Position numbers and translations under genes: made by a program | Source of the DNA: Hamadaea tsunoensis DSM 44101 | Lineage (GTDB): Bacteria > Actinomycetota > Actinomycetes > Mycobacteriales > Micromonosporaceae | Assembly: GCF_000428945.1 (NCBI RefSeq) | Contig: NZ_AUAX01000009.1 | Coordinates: 248,001-312,000, forward strand | Direction of reading: 5' to 3' | Length of the DNA stretch: 64,000 nt | Notes under the pieces: generated by a model | Databases searched by the model: none | Told to the model about the DNA's origin: nothing | Seen by the model: only the letters and a program-made list of their open reading frames with translations | In this document: positions 25,435-35,600 of the stretch, piece by piece | How the letters are laid out: every line of letters starts with the position of its first letter | Numbering within the stretch: position 1 is the first letter of the stretch

Positions 25435-26637
25435 GTGCAGTCGACCATCCAGACGCTGACGCTCATCGCGCTCGCGGCCGTGCTCTCGCCGATCATCGCC
25501 GACCTGCTGGCGCGCTGGGTCGCCGTCCCCGCGATCGTGCTGGAGCTGCTGTTCGGCGTACTGATCGGGCCGTTCGTGCTGGGCTGGGCCGCGCTGGACA
25601 ACATCATCAGCGCGTTCAGCAGCCTCGGCCTCGCGATCCTCATGTTCATGGCCGGGTACGAGATCGACTTCCCCGGACTCAAGGGTCGGCCGCTCCGGCT
25701 CGCCGTCGAGGGCTGGCTGTGCTCGTTGGTCCTCGGCCTGGCGCTGGTGGCCGTGCGTACAGGGTGGACGGAGAAGACCCTCGTCATCGGGCTGGCGCTC
25801 ACGACCACCGCGCTCGGGACCCTGCTGCCCATCCTGCGCGACCGCGGCCAGCTCGGTACGCCCTTCGGCAACCGCGTCATGGCGGTCGGCGCGATCGGGG
25901 AGTTCGCCCCGATCGTGACCATCTCGATCGTCCTGACCACCGACAAGCCCGGGCGCGCGCTCGTGCTGCTGGCCCTGTTCGTCCTGCTGGCCGTGGTCGC
26001 GGCGGTGCTCGCCCGGCGTCCGGCGCCGCCCCGGATCGGTGCTCTCGTCACGCGTACGCTGACCACGTCGGCGCAGTTCGCCATCCGGCTCGTGATGCTG
26101 GTGCTCGTCGTGATGGTGTTCATCGCGTACGAGTTCGGGCTGGACACGCTCCTCGGCTCCTTCGCGGCCGGCATCGTCGTGCGCCTCGCGACCCGGGCCG
26201 CACCGGAGCACCACGTGGCGACGGTCGAGTCGAAACTGGACGCGGTCGGCTTCGGTTTCCTGGTGCCGATCTTCTTCGTCGTGAGCGGGCTGAAGCTCAA
26301 CCTCGACGCGCTGTCGACCGGGACCGGACTGCTCCTGACCGGCCTGTTCCTCCTGGCCCTCCTCGTCGTACGCGGCGGCCCGATCATGGTGCTGCACCGG
26401 CGCGACCCCGGCCGGGAACGGGTGGCGCTGGCCCTGCTGGGATCGTCGGCCCTGCCGCTCATCGTGGTGATCACCGGCATCGGTACGGACGACGGAGTGC
26501 TCACGACACTCGTCGCGGCAGCGCTGGTGGCGGCCGGAGCACTGTCGGTCCTCATCTACCCGCAGGTCGCGCTGCGGCTGGTCGTGCCGGGCGACGCGGA
26601 ACCCGCGCGCGTTCCCGCCGAACCCGAAGCTCTTTAG
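25435..26637 (+). CDS. CPA2-family cation/proton antiporter (Kef/NhaP-like)
   Basis: About 400 residues with 11-13 hydrophobic helices. Recognisable parts are SPIIADLLARWVAVPAIVLE at the start, LAILMFMAGYEIDF (helix with conserved Glu/Asp), the LTTTALGTLLPIL unwound segment and VGFGFLVPIFFVVSGL. This is the Na+/H+ exchanger PF00999 core without a C-terminal TrkA domain. It exchanges K+ or Na+ for protons across the membrane. The start is uncertain: GTG at 25435, GTG at 25429 or TTG at 25396; none has a clear ribosome site. It shares an upstream region with the amylase. Confidence 0.87.
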   Translation: MQSTIQTLTLIALAAVLSPIIADLLARWVAVPAIVLELLFGVLIGPFVLGWAALDNIISAFSSLGLAILMFMAGYEIDFPGLKGRPLRLAVEGWLCSLVLGLALVAVRTGWTEKTLVIGLALTTTALGTLLPILRDRGQLGTPFGNRVMAVGAIGEFAPIVTISIVLTTDKPGRALVLLALFVLLAVVAAVLARRPAPPRIGALVTRTLTTSAQFAIRLVMLVLVVMVFIAYEFGLDTLLGSFAAGIVVRLATRAAPEHHVATVESKLDAVGFGFLVPIFFVVSGLKLNLDALSTGTGLLLTGLFLLALLVVRGGPIMVLHRRDPGRERVALALLGSSALPLIVVITGIGTDDGVLTTLVAAALVAAGALSVLIYPQVALRLVVPGDAEPARVPAEPEAL

Positions 26638-27299
26638 AGCGTCCCGCAGGAGGATTGCAAGATCAAATTCATGTCCCGGTACGGGCGAAGCATCCATCAC
26701 GCGTTTGGGTCGCCGTTTCACGGTGCGGATGTAGGGTCCTCCCGGCCTTTGTCCCGACTGTCCGATACGAACCGCGGTGGATCGTGGCGAGAGTGCAGCT
26801 ATGACGTCCCACGCGCTGTGGATCACGTCAGAGCCGCTCCGCTGTCGGCTGTTGCCTGCGATGCGGGAACGATCTTCCGCCAGGTGAACCATGGCCGCCG
26901 ATTTCCTGATCGTTTGCGGCTGGGGTGTAATTCCGGCCCGATCTGCATGATCGTTTACGCGTGAGGTGTCGCCAGGGGCGGTCAGCGTGCTCCAGAACCG
27001 TAATTGATCATGCAACCGCCGCCGTATTTACACCCCAGCCGTAAACGATCAACCCCGCCGGGCACCCACCGGCTGTCACCGGCTACCGCCGGCTACCATC
27101 GGCCGTCCATATCGGACAGTCGCGACAAAGGCCGAACGGGCTGAAGCCGGCGGCGGACTTGATCTTCAGTGGTCCTCGGCCGCATGCGGCGATCTTGCGC
27201 GAATGTCCGGGCATTTCGGGTACACCGGACGAAATTTGAGACATTCGCGCAAGATCGTCGGGGTCGGGCGCTCGGGTGCCCCGTCCTACATGCTCACCG
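26638..27299. repeat. Palindrome island B
   Basis: This non-coding gap lies between convergent genes. The inverted 22-nt box (TTTGTCCCGACTGTCCGATA type at 26746-26767, reversed at 27110-27131) brackets a motif GATGCGGGAACGATCTTCCG (26860-26879), also in island A at 9243-9262. An inner palindrome (about 26908-27051, arm CGGCTGGGGTGTAA) and then a 76-nt-type hairpin follow. The order matches island A. No gene is credible here. Confidence 0.85.
27190..27257. repeat. 76-nt palindromic element, copy 3 (inverted)
   Basis: The arms CGATCTTGCGCGAATGT and its complement enclose a centre that matches copies 1 and 2 only when read on the other strand. The element is therefore directional and present in both orientations. 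Confidence 0.8.
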
Positions 27300-28160
27300 T
27301 CAGGGGAGGAAGGTGAAGGTGACCTGGTCGAGGACGGCGCGGTCGGCGACCACGTCGATGGCCGTGATCCTGTCTTCCACCACCGTGAACCGCAGCATGA
27401 TCTGCGCCTTGTCCCCGTCGGCCCACAGCCCGGCGACGTGCCCGTCGACCAGCGCCGGCCGTACCGCCTGGGCCCGGCCGAGGAAGTTGGCGACCGCAGC
27501 CTCGGTGCCGTGCAGTTCCGGGGAGCCGCCCATCCGGGTCGCCGTCGCGTCGGCGCGTACCACGATGTCGGGGTCCAGCAGGGCGAGCAGTCCGGCGAAG
27601 TCGCCCTCCCGGGAGGCGTTGAGGAATGCCTCGACCACCCGGTGCTGGCGTTGCAGGTCCGCCTCCGGATCCACCGTCCGGCCCTGCACGCGGCGGCGGG
27701 CCCGGCTGGCGAGCTGGCGGGCGGCGGCCGGCGTACGCCCGAGGATGCCGGCGATCTCCTCGAACGGGACGGCGAACATGTCGTGCAGCACGAACGCGAG
27801 CCGCTCGGCCGGATCGAGGGTGTCGAGCACCACGAGCAGGGCGAGCCCGACGGAGTCGGCCAGCACCGCCTCGTTCTCGGGATCGTGCGTACCGCCGGCC
27901 GGGTCGGCCGCGATCTCCAGCGACTCCTCCCGCCGCGACGTACGCGAGCGCAGCATGTCCAGGCAGACCCGGCCGACCACGGTCGTCAGCCAGCCGCCGA
28001 GGTTCTTGATCTCGTCGGTGTCGGACCGGCTGAGCCGCAGCCACGACTCCTGGACCGCGTCCTCCGCCTCGCTCGCCGAGCCGAGCATGCGGTACGCGAC
28101 GGCCCGCAGGTGCGGCCGGTTCTCCTCGAACCGTTCGGCCAGCCAGTCATCCGGATCCAC
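27300..28160 (-). CDS. ECF sigma factor with C-terminal SnoaL domain (SigJ/ECF41-like)
   Basis: The 286-residue protein has sigma region 2 (RPHLRAVAYRMLGSASEAED, then VQESWLRLSR), region 4 (LDPAERLAFVLHDMFAVPFEEIA with the HTH GRTPAAARQLASRARRR), and a C-terminal SnoaL/NTF2-like domain (about 170-286). In this group the SnoaL part is fused in place of a separate anti-sigma factor and tunes activity. The GTG start at 28160 has a strong AAGGAGG site. A promoter of the type this group recognises lies directly upstream, implying self-activation. No typical carboxymuconolactone decarboxylase or oxidoreductase partner gene is adjacent. Confidence 0.9.
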   Translation of the reverse strand: MDPDDWLAERFEENRPHLRAVAYRMLGSASEAEDAVQESWLRLSRSDTDEIKNLGGWLTTVVGRVCLDMLRSRTSRREESLEIAADPAGGTHDPENEAVLADSVGLALLVVLDTLDPAERLAFVLHDMFAVPFEEIAGILGRTPAAARQLASRARRRVQGRTVDPEADLQRQHRVVEAFLNASREGDFAGLLALLDPDIVVRADATATRMGGSPELHGTEAAVANFLGRAQAVRPALVDGHVAGLWADGDKAQIMLRFTVVEDRITAIDVVADRAVLDQVTFTFLP

Positions 28161-28181
28161 GATGATGCCTCCTTACGCGGT

Positions 28182-28224
28182 GGTACCCCACCCGGCTGAC
28201 GGATGGGGTACCCCGGATGTGACA
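28182..28224 (-). promoter_or_regulatory. ECF41-type promoter overlapped by a dyad
   Basis: On the minus strand TGTCACA (28218-28224) and CGTC (28198-28201) are 16 bp apart, matching the motif reported for ECF41 sigma factors. A perfect 9-bp-arm inverted repeat (GGTACCCCA at 28182-28190, TGGGGTACC at 28204-28212) covers the spacer and -10 element, as a repressor operator would. Confidence 0.7.
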
Positions 28225-28242
28225 GGACGAGCGTATCTACCT

Positions 28243-28297
28243 GATCAGACCCACTTGTTTGATCAGGCCTACTTGTTTGATCAGACCTACTTGGTCA
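28243..28297. repeat. Three tandem 18-bp repeats at the GT39 gene end
   Basis: Units of the form TGATCAGACCTACTTGTT repeat three times, the last running over the stop codon of the glycosyltransferase gene at 28287-28289. They lie between this gene and the ECF sigma promoter. Confidence 0.7.
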
Positions 28298-30392
28298 GGT
28301 CGTAGACGGTAGCGCCGCCCACGGTCTGCGCGGTGTAGTTCTCCGCGACCCAGCTCGCGATCTCCTGGGCCGAGTTGCTGCCGCCGCTCGACCGGCCGCC
28401 GAAGCCACCGCCGCCGCTGCCCAGGAAGTAGTGCACCTTCTTCGCCGCGACCAGCTTCTGGAAGTCCGCCAGCGAGATCGACGGGTCGCTGCCGTTGAAG
28501 CCGCCCAGGCTCATCACCGGGTCGCCGGTCGCGAGCTGGTAGCCCGCCGCGTTCTGCGAGCCGACCGCCGCCGCCACCCAGGTGTACGCGCTCGAGTCGT
28601 CCGCCAGCAGCGTCACGAGTTCGGAGCTCGGGGTGGAGGCGTTGAGCAGGCCGCCCGCCCCGCCCATGCCGCCGCCCATGCCGCCACCGGGGAATCCGTT
28701 CCCGCCCGCGCCGTTCTGCGTAGTGCCGGTGGACCCGGTGCCGTTCTGCGACGTGCCCGTACCCGTGCCCGCACCGTTCGGGGTCGTGCCCTGCGGCGCG
28801 GTGCCCGTCTGTCCACCGGGGAACTGCCCGCCGTTGCGGCCGCCGAAGCCGCCCGCGCCGCCGGGTCCGCCCATCCGCCCGCCGCCGAAGCCGCCCGCGC
28901 TCGCCGGTCCGGCCGTCGGGATCGAGCCGGTGTGCGGCGTACTCGCGGTGTCGACGGCGTACGCCGCCGGGCCGGCCAGGGCCGCCGCGATGCCGAGGCC
29001 GGCGACGACCGGCAGGACGACCTTGGGCAGCACGTGGCCGACGAAGAGGGCCGCCGCGCCGAGCAGGCCCGCCGCGATCACCAGGTAGCGCAGCCACGGC
29101 AGGTAGTCGGAGCTGCGGCCGAGCAGGACGAACGACCAGACGGCGGTGACCGCGAGGGTCACGGCGAGCACCGAGCGGGCGATCGGGCTGGTCCGGTGCT
29201 GCCACAGCGAGGCGGTGCCGATGCCGACGAGCGCGCCGACGGCCGGGGCGAGCGCCACCGTGTAGTAGGCGTGGAAGATGCCCGCCATCAGGCTGAACGT
29301 GACGCCGGTGACGATCAGCCAGCCGCCCCAGAGGATGAGGGCCGCCCGCAGCCGGGAGGTACGCGGTGCCCGCAGCGTCAGCGCGAGCCCGGCGACCAGC
29401 AGGATCAGCGCGGCCGGGAGCAGCCAGGAGATCTGGCCGCCGATCTCGGAGTTGAACAGCCGGCCGATGCCGGTCTCGCCCCACATCCCGCCGGCGGTGT
29501 TGCCGCCCCCGCCGCCGCCGACACTGCCGACCTCGTCACCGGTGATGCGGCCGAAACCGTTGTAGCCCAACGTGAGTTCGAGAATGCTGTTGCTCTGCGA
29601 GCCACCGATGTAGGGGCGGCTCGACGCCGGCCACAGGCTCACGGCCGCGATCCACCAGCCGGCCGCGACGATCATCGAGCCCAGGGCCGCGAAGAGCTGC
29701 CAGATCCGCGTGCGTACGCGTACCGGGGCGGCGAACAGGTAGACGAGGCCGAAGGCGGGGATCACCAGGAAGGCCTGGAGCATCTTGGTCAGGAAGCCGA
29801 ATCCGACGAACGCGCCGGCCAGCAGCAGCCACGTGGTCCTGCCCCGCTCCACCGCGCGGGTGACGGCGTACGCGCCCGCGACCAGGAGCAGCACCAGCAA
29901 CGCGTCGGGGTTGTTGAACCGGAACATCAGGGTCGCCACCGGCGTCAGCGCCATCACCGACCCGGCGATCAGGGCGGCGCCCGGCGTGAACCAGCGGCGG
30001 ACGGTCGCGTACAGCAGGGCGACGGCCGCCACCCCGCACAGCGCCTCCGGTACCAGGATGCTCCACGAGTTCACCCCGAAGATCCGGGCCGACAAGCCCA
30101 TGAGCCACATCGAGGCCGGGGTCTTGTCGACGGTGATGAAGCTCGACGCGTCGAAGGAGCCGAAGAACATCGCCTTCCAGCTCGCCGACGCGGCCTGGGC
30201 AGCCGCCGAGTAGTACGCGTTCGCCCAGCCGGATGCGCCGAGCCCCCACAGGTAGAGCAGGGCGGTCCCGACGACGAGGCTGATGAACGCCGGCCGCTCC
30301 CAGCGGGGATGCCGGGCGGAAGGCGGTGTCGGGGCCGGGGCGACACGCGTCTGATCTGCTGTTTCGCGTACGTCTGTCACGGTCATGTCCAT
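28287..30392 (-). CDS. GT39-family membrane glycosyltransferase
   Basis: The ATG at 30392 gives 701 residues with about 11-13 membrane helices. The first outer loop has YYSAAAQAASASW and the segment FITVDKTPASMWLMG, which is the acidic-loop and KxP pattern of ArnT/PMT-like (GT39/PF13231) enzymes. These use polyprenyl-phosphate sugars to glycosylate lipids or proteins outside the membrane. Between the helices and the soluble C-terminus is a very Gly/Asn/Thr-rich stretch (about residues 500-600). The C-terminal part ends in AENYTAQTVGGATVYDLTK. The substrate is unknown. Confidence 0.85.
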   Translation of the reverse strand: MDMTVTDVRETADQTRVAPAPTPPSARHPRWERPAFISLVVGTALLYLWGLGASGWANAYYSAAAQAASASWKAMFFGSFDASSFITVDKTPASMWLMGLSARIFGVNSWSILVPEALCGVAAVALLYATVRRWFTPGAALIAGSVMALTPVATLMFRFNNPDALLVLLLVAGAYAVTRAVERGRTTWLLLAGAFVGFGFLTKMLQAFLVIPAFGLVYLFAAPVRVRTRIWQLFAALGSMIVAAGWWIAAVSLWPASSRPYIGGSQSNSILELTLGYNGFGRITGDEVGSVGGGGGGNTAGGMWGETGIGRLFNSEIGGQISWLLPAALILLVAGLALTLRAPRTSRLRAALILWGGWLIVTGVTFSLMAGIFHAYYTVALAPAVGALVGIGTASLWQHRTSPIARSVLAVTLAVTAVWSFVLLGRSSDYLPWLRYLVIAAGLLGAAALFVGHVLPKVVLPVVAGLGIAAALAGPAAYAVDTASTPHTGSIPTAGPASAGGFGGGRMGGPGGAGGFGGRNGGQFPGGQTGTAPQGTTPNGAGTGTGTSQNGTGSTGTTQNGAGGNGFPGGGMGGGMGGAGGLLNASTPSSELVTLLADDSSAYTWVAAAVGSQNAAGYQLATGDPVMSLGGFNGSDPSISLADFQKLVAAKKVHYFLGSGGGGFGGRSSGGSNSAQEIASWVAENYTAQTVGGATVYDLTK

Positions 30393-30448
30393 GAGAGTGA
30401 CGCCCCGTGATCGGCGATCCGTCCGGTCCGGCTGGGTGTCACCTGGAA

Positions 30449-30481
30449 AGGCCCGCAACCCTGGCTGAGGGTTGCGGGCCT
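30449..30481 (-). terminator. Intrinsic terminator after the penicillin-binding protein gene
   Basis: A perfect 13-bp stem (AGGCCCGCAACCC with GGGTTGCGGGCCT) encloses a 7-nt loop. It lies 22 bp beyond the PBP stop and upstream of the GT39 gene, so it probably separates the two transcripts. Confidence 0.75.
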
Positions 30482-30502
30482 GGGAACTCGCCGGTCAGAC
30501 CG

Positions 30503-32452
30503 TCAGCGTCGGACGGTCTGCGGCTGGAGACCGCGCAGGAACGCCTCGGCGAGCGGGACCGCCGTGGCGGTCGAGTCGCCGCCGTTCTCGACGAACACGG
30601 CGAAGGCCAGGTCGCCCTGCCAGCCGATGAACCACGCGTGGGTGTGCGCCGGGTCGGCGTCGTACTCCGCCGTACCGGTCTTGCCGCTGACCGGGCCGCC
30701 GGGAACGTCCTTGAGCGAGACCGCCGTCCCGTTCGTCACCACCTCGCGCAGGCCCGTCCGCAGCTGCGTCAGGGTCGACTCCTTGAGCTGCGGCCCGTCC
30801 GCGGCCGGGGCGGCGGGGGCCGGGTCCAGCAGGAGGACGGGCTGCTTCCACCGGCCGCGGGCGACCGCGCCGATGGCGCCGAGCATCGCGACCGGGGAGA
30901 CCACCGTCGTGCCCTGCCCGAACGCCGCGGCCGCCTGCTCGGCCTGCGAGCCGCCGGAGGAGACCGCGCCGGTGAAGCAGTCGACGCCGAGGTCCCACTT
31001 CGTGCCGAGACCGAGCGCGGTGCCCGCGGCCGCGAGCCCGGTGTCGCCGAGCTTCGGGGCCAGCGACGCGAACGCGGTGTTGCACGACTTGGCCAGATCG
31101 GTGTGGAACGGCACCGGGCCGAGCGCCATGTCGTGGGCGTTCTTGAAGGTCCGGCCGTCGACCGTGTAGGTGGCCGGGCAGTCGACCACCGAGTCCGCGG
31201 TCACCGATCCGCCGTCCAGCACCCCGTACGCCGTCACGACCTTGAACGTCGAGCCGGGCGGGACCTGGGCGACCAGCGCGAGGTCGTCGCCGCCGCCGTC
31301 GGGACCGTTGGCCACGGCCAGCACGTGCCCGTCGCTGACCCGCATGGCGACGATGGCCGTCCGCTGGGTCAGCTTCGAGCCGGCGATCGCCCCGTCGGCC
31401 GCGTTCTGGACCTTCGGGTCGAGCGTGACCGACAGCGCCTGACCGTCCTTCGCGTCGGCCCCGAAGACCTTCTGCGTACGCGTCGTGCCGTCGGCGTTCT
31501 TGCTCGTGATGTCCACCTCGACGCCGTCGGAGCCGCGCAGCCGGGCGTCGTACTGCTTCTGCAGCCCGTAGAGGCCGACCTGGTCGCCCTGGGCGTACTT
31601 GCCCGGGTTGGCGTCCATGATCTCCTTGGTGACCTCGCCGACCGAGCCGAACAGCGCCTTGGCGAACGTCCGCGTCGGGGCGAGGATCCGCGTCTCCTCC
31701 CGGAACACCGTCCCGTCGAGGTCGTGGATCATCGGCTTGATCTGGTCGTACGCCTCCCGGCGCAGGGTCACGATCTCGACGAACGCGTCCGGCTTGGCCT
31801 GGGCCACCTGCTGGGCCAGGCCGCTCAGGTCGACTCCGCCGGGCACCACGGTCTTCAACGCCGAGTCGAGGACGGGCGTCAGGACGGCGAGATCCTTGAT
31901 CTTGTCCGGTTCCACCCCGACGACCACCACGTTGCGGGCGGTCGCCAGCGGGTTGCCGGCCGCGTCGTTGATCCCCGCCCGCGCCGCCGCGACCACCTTG
32001 GTGTTCAGTGCGGCGTTCTCCTGCAGATCGGGGTGGACGATCTTCGGATCCCAGATCACCCGCCAGGTCTTGTTCTGCTGGGTCAGGCGTACCTGCGAGG
32101 GGTAGGTCCAGTGCGTGCCGCCGGGCAGCGTCCAGTCGACGGTGATCTTGCCGGTGGCGGACTTGTCGGAGATCGTGGGCTTGCCGTCGGCCTTGACCGT
32201 GACGGTGTCGAGGGTGCCGGACAGGCCTTTGAGGCGGTTGGCGACGTCGGTCTCGGTGAGGGCCTGGTTCTGCGGCCCGACGAAGGTGACCTTGCCGTTC
32301 CACTGCGCGTGCGGCCAGCCGGCCACGAAGGCGTCGAGGGCGGGGCCGGGCTCGGGATCCTTGGAGCAGGCGGCGAGCGGCGTCGCGAGCAGGGCGAGCG
32401 CGGCGAACAGCGCGATCCGACGGTGCTGTGCGAGGGCTGGCATGCCGACCAT
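30503..32452 (-). CDS. Penicillin-binding transpeptidase lipoprotein (MecA_N type)
   Basis: The 649-residue protein starts with a lipobox signal (LLATPLAAC), then an NTF2-like MecA_N domain (about 35-145), a dimerisation domain (about 150-330) and a transpeptidase domain. The three catalytic motifs are PPGSTFKVV (SxxK), KSCNTAF (SxN) and SGKTGTAEY (KTG). It should cross-link peptidoglycan stem peptides on the outer face of the membrane and bind beta-lactams. It is of class B (no transglycosylase). The MecA_N domain recalls low-affinity PBPs, but resistance is not shown. ATG at 32443 is an equally possible start. Confidence 0.9.
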   Translation of the reverse strand: MVGMPALAQHRRIALFAALALLATPLAACSKDPEPGPALDAFVAGWPHAQWNGKVTFVGPQNQALTETDVANRLKGLSGTLDTVTVKADGKPTISDKSATGKITVDWTLPGGTHWTYPSQVRLTQQNKTWRVIWDPKIVHPDLQENAALNTKVVAAARAGINDAAGNPLATARNVVVVGVEPDKIKDLAVLTPVLDSALKTVVPGGVDLSGLAQQVAQAKPDAFVEIVTLRREAYDQIKPMIHDLDGTVFREETRILAPTRTFAKALFGSVGEVTKEIMDANPGKYAQGDQVGLYGLQKQYDARLRGSDGVEVDITSKNADGTTRTQKVFGADAKDGQALSVTLDPKVQNAADGAIAGSKLTQRTAIVAMRVSDGHVLAVANGPDGGGDDLALVAQVPPGSTFKVVTAYGVLDGGSVTADSVVDCPATYTVDGRTFKNAHDMALGPVPFHTDLAKSCNTAFASLAPKLGDTGLAAAGTALGLGTKWDLGVDCFTGAVSSGGSQAEQAAAAFGQGTTVVSPVAMLGAIGAVARGRWKQPVLLLDPAPAAPAADGPQLKESTLTQLRTGLREVVTNGTAVSLKDVPGGPVSGKTGTAEYDADPAHTHAWFIGWQGDLAFAVFVENGGDSTATAVPLAEAFLRGLQPQTVRR

Positions 32453-32607
32453 TCTGCTCCATGATCACAAACGCGGCGAGGCGCGACGGACCCGGTGTGC
32501 GGGTTTCACCTGACCGCCGCCTGCCGCCCGGTTCGGCCGCCCGGAGGTTGTCATAGGGTGGAGACGACGGACGAGCCCACAGCGTGGTGGGTGAGGGGAG
32601 CTGTGTG

Positions 32608-35600
32608 ATGTCACCCGAAGGTGGCCTGATGAGCGGCGAAAGCGTGGACACGCCCGCCGACCTGCCCGGCGACATGGTCGTCGAGGCCGACGTGGACGTC
32701 GAACTCGACGAGGACCTGCCCAACGCCGAACGGCTCGTCGCCGGCGCCGTGGCGCTGGCCGGCGACAACCTGGACGACGCGCAGCTGGTGGGCCGCTACT
32801 GGCGGTTCGCGCCCGACGAGGAGCTGATGGGGCAGACCCCGAGCGCCATGCTCGCGGCCGTCCGCGGCCACCGTGAGCTGGCCGGCCGGCGCGAGCGGGG
32901 CGAGCTGATGCTGCGGATCGGGCTGACCCCCGACGGCGCCCACACGTGCATCGAGATCGTCACCGACGACATGCCCTTCCTGGTCGACTCCGTCACCGCG
33001 GCGCTGTCCGCGCGCAATCTCGACGTGCACATGCTGGTGCACCCCTTGATCGTCGTACGCCGGGAGCCGGACGGCACGCTCACCGAGGTGTGTGCCGACG
33101 TCGAGCCCGACGACGCGATCGGCGGCGACGAGATCGAGTCGTGGATGCGGATCGAGACCGACCCGGTACGCGACGCGGCCGAGGCCCGGCAGCTCTCCGT
33201 GGAGCTGGACCGCGTCCTCACCGACGTACGCCTGGCCGTCGAGGACTGGCCGCGGATGCGCGAGCGGGCGCTGGAACTCGCCGACGAGCTCACCTCCGCC
33301 GTGCTCCCGGTGCCGGACAAGGACATCACCGACTCGGTCGAGCTGCTGCGGTGGCTGGCCGACAACCACTTCACGTTCCTCGGCTACCGCGAGTACAAGC
33401 TGGTCGACGGGCACCTGCTGAGCGCCGTGGCGGAGTCCGGCCTCGGCATCCTGCGGGGGGCGCAGGAGGCGCCGCGCGAGCTCGCGTCGATGACGCCGGA
33501 GGCGTACCAGCGGGCGTTGGAGAAGCGGCTGCTCATCATCACGAAGGCGAACTCGCGGGCCACCGTCCACCGCTCGGCGTACCTGGACTATCTCGGCTTC
33601 AAGACCTTCGACGAGATGGGCGAGGTCGACGGCGAGATCCGGTTCCTGGGCCTGTTCTCGTCGGCCGCCTACCGGGGCAGCGTACGCGAGCTGCCGGTGG
33701 TCAAGCGCAAGGTCCACGAGGTGCTGGAGCGCTCCGGGCTGAGCCCGCGCAGCCACTCCGGCAAGGATCTGCTGGAGATCCTGGAGAGCTACCCGCGCGA
33801 CGAGCTGTTCCAGATCGGCACCGAGGATCTCTACCACGCGGCCGTCGGCGTCCTGCGGATGGCGGGCCGCCGGCAGCTGCGCGCGTTCCTGCGGCGGGAC
33901 GCGTACGGGCGGTTCATCTCGTGCCTGGTCTACCTGCCGCGGGACCGGTTCACCACCGCGCACCGGCTGGCCATGCAGGAGATCCTGCTGGACGAGCTGA
34001 ACGGGATCGGGCTCGACTACACGACCAAGGTCACCGAGGGCCCGCTGGCCCGGGTGCACTTCATCGTCCGGGTGGACCCGCAGGCCCCGCCGCAGCGCGT
34101 GGACGCCGACGGGATCGCCGAGAAGCTCGCGGACGCCACCCGCGCCTGGGACGACGACTTCAAGCTGGTGCTCGCCCGCAAACTCGGCGACGAGCAGACC
34201 AAGAACCTCTTCCACAAGTACGTCGACGCGCTGCCCGAGACCTACAAGGACGGGTACAACGCGTACGAGGCGATGCAGGACCTGGCCAAGCTGGAGCTGC
34301 TGGAGGAGCCCGGCCAGCTGGAGCTGCACCTGTTCCGGCGGCGCAAGGACGACTCCGACGTCCGCTTCAAGATCTTCCGGTTCGGCGACCCGATGGTGCT
34401 CTCCTCGGTGCTGCCGGTGCTGCACTCGCTCGGCGTGAAGGTCACCGACGAGCGGCCGTTCGAGATCAGCCGCCGCGACGGCACCGCGCACGTCTACGAC
34501 TTCGGCCTCACGCTGCCGGAGAACGCCCGCGAGCTGGCCGAGGTCCGCTCGCACGTGGAGAACGCCTTCGCCGCCGCCTGGCGCGGCGAGGCCGAGGTGG
34601 ACGGTTTCAACGAACTCGTGCTGCGGGCCGGCCTGACCTGGCGGCAGGTCGTCGTCCTGCGCGCGTACGCCAAGTACCTGCGGCAGACCGGAACCGTGTT
34701 CACGCAGGAGTCGATGGAGCAGACGTTCATCGCGTACCCGGGGCTGGCGGGGGCGCTCGTCGCGCTCTTCGAGACCCGCTTCGACCCCGCGCTCAAGCTC
34801 TCCGACGCCGACCGCGAGACGCAGGGCAAGGAGCTCGTCGCGTCGATCAACCGGCAGCTCGACACGGTCGCCAGCCTCGACCAGGACCGCATCCTGCGCA
34901 ACTACCTCACCCTCGTGCAGGCGACCCTCCGGACGTCCTTCTACCAGCGCGGCACGGAATCGCGGCCCAAGGCGTACATCTCCTTCAAGCTCGATCCCCA
35001 GGCGATCCCCGACCTGCCCGCGCCGCGGCCCAAGTTCGAGATCTTCGTGTACGCGCCGCGCTTCGAAGGCGTACACCTGAGATTCGGTGCGGTGGCACGC
35101 GGTGGCCTGCGGTGGAGCGACCGGCGGGACGACTTCCGCACCGAGATCCTGGGCCTGGTGAAGGCGCAGATGGTGAAGAACGCGGTGATCGTGCCGGTCG
35201 GTGCCAAGGGCGGGTTCGTGCTGAAGCAGGCGCCGGCCGCGACCGACCGGGACGCGTTCCTCGCCGAGGGTGTGGCCTGCTACAAGCTGTTCATCTCGGC
35301 GCTGCTGGACATCACCGACAACCTCGACGCCGGCAAGATCGTGCCGCCCGCGGACGTGGTGCGCCACGACCCGGACGACCCCTACCTGGTCGTGGCGGCG
35401 GACAAGGGCACGGCCACCTTCTCGGACATCGCCAACGGCATCTCGGCGGAGTACGGGTTCTGGCTCGGCGACGCGTTCGCCTCGGGCGGTTCGGCCGGCT
35501 ACGACCACAAGGGCATGGGCATCACCGCCCGGGGTGCCTGGGAGTCGGTCAAACGGCACTTCAGAGGCCTGGGTGTCAACATCCAGGAGCAGGACTTCAC

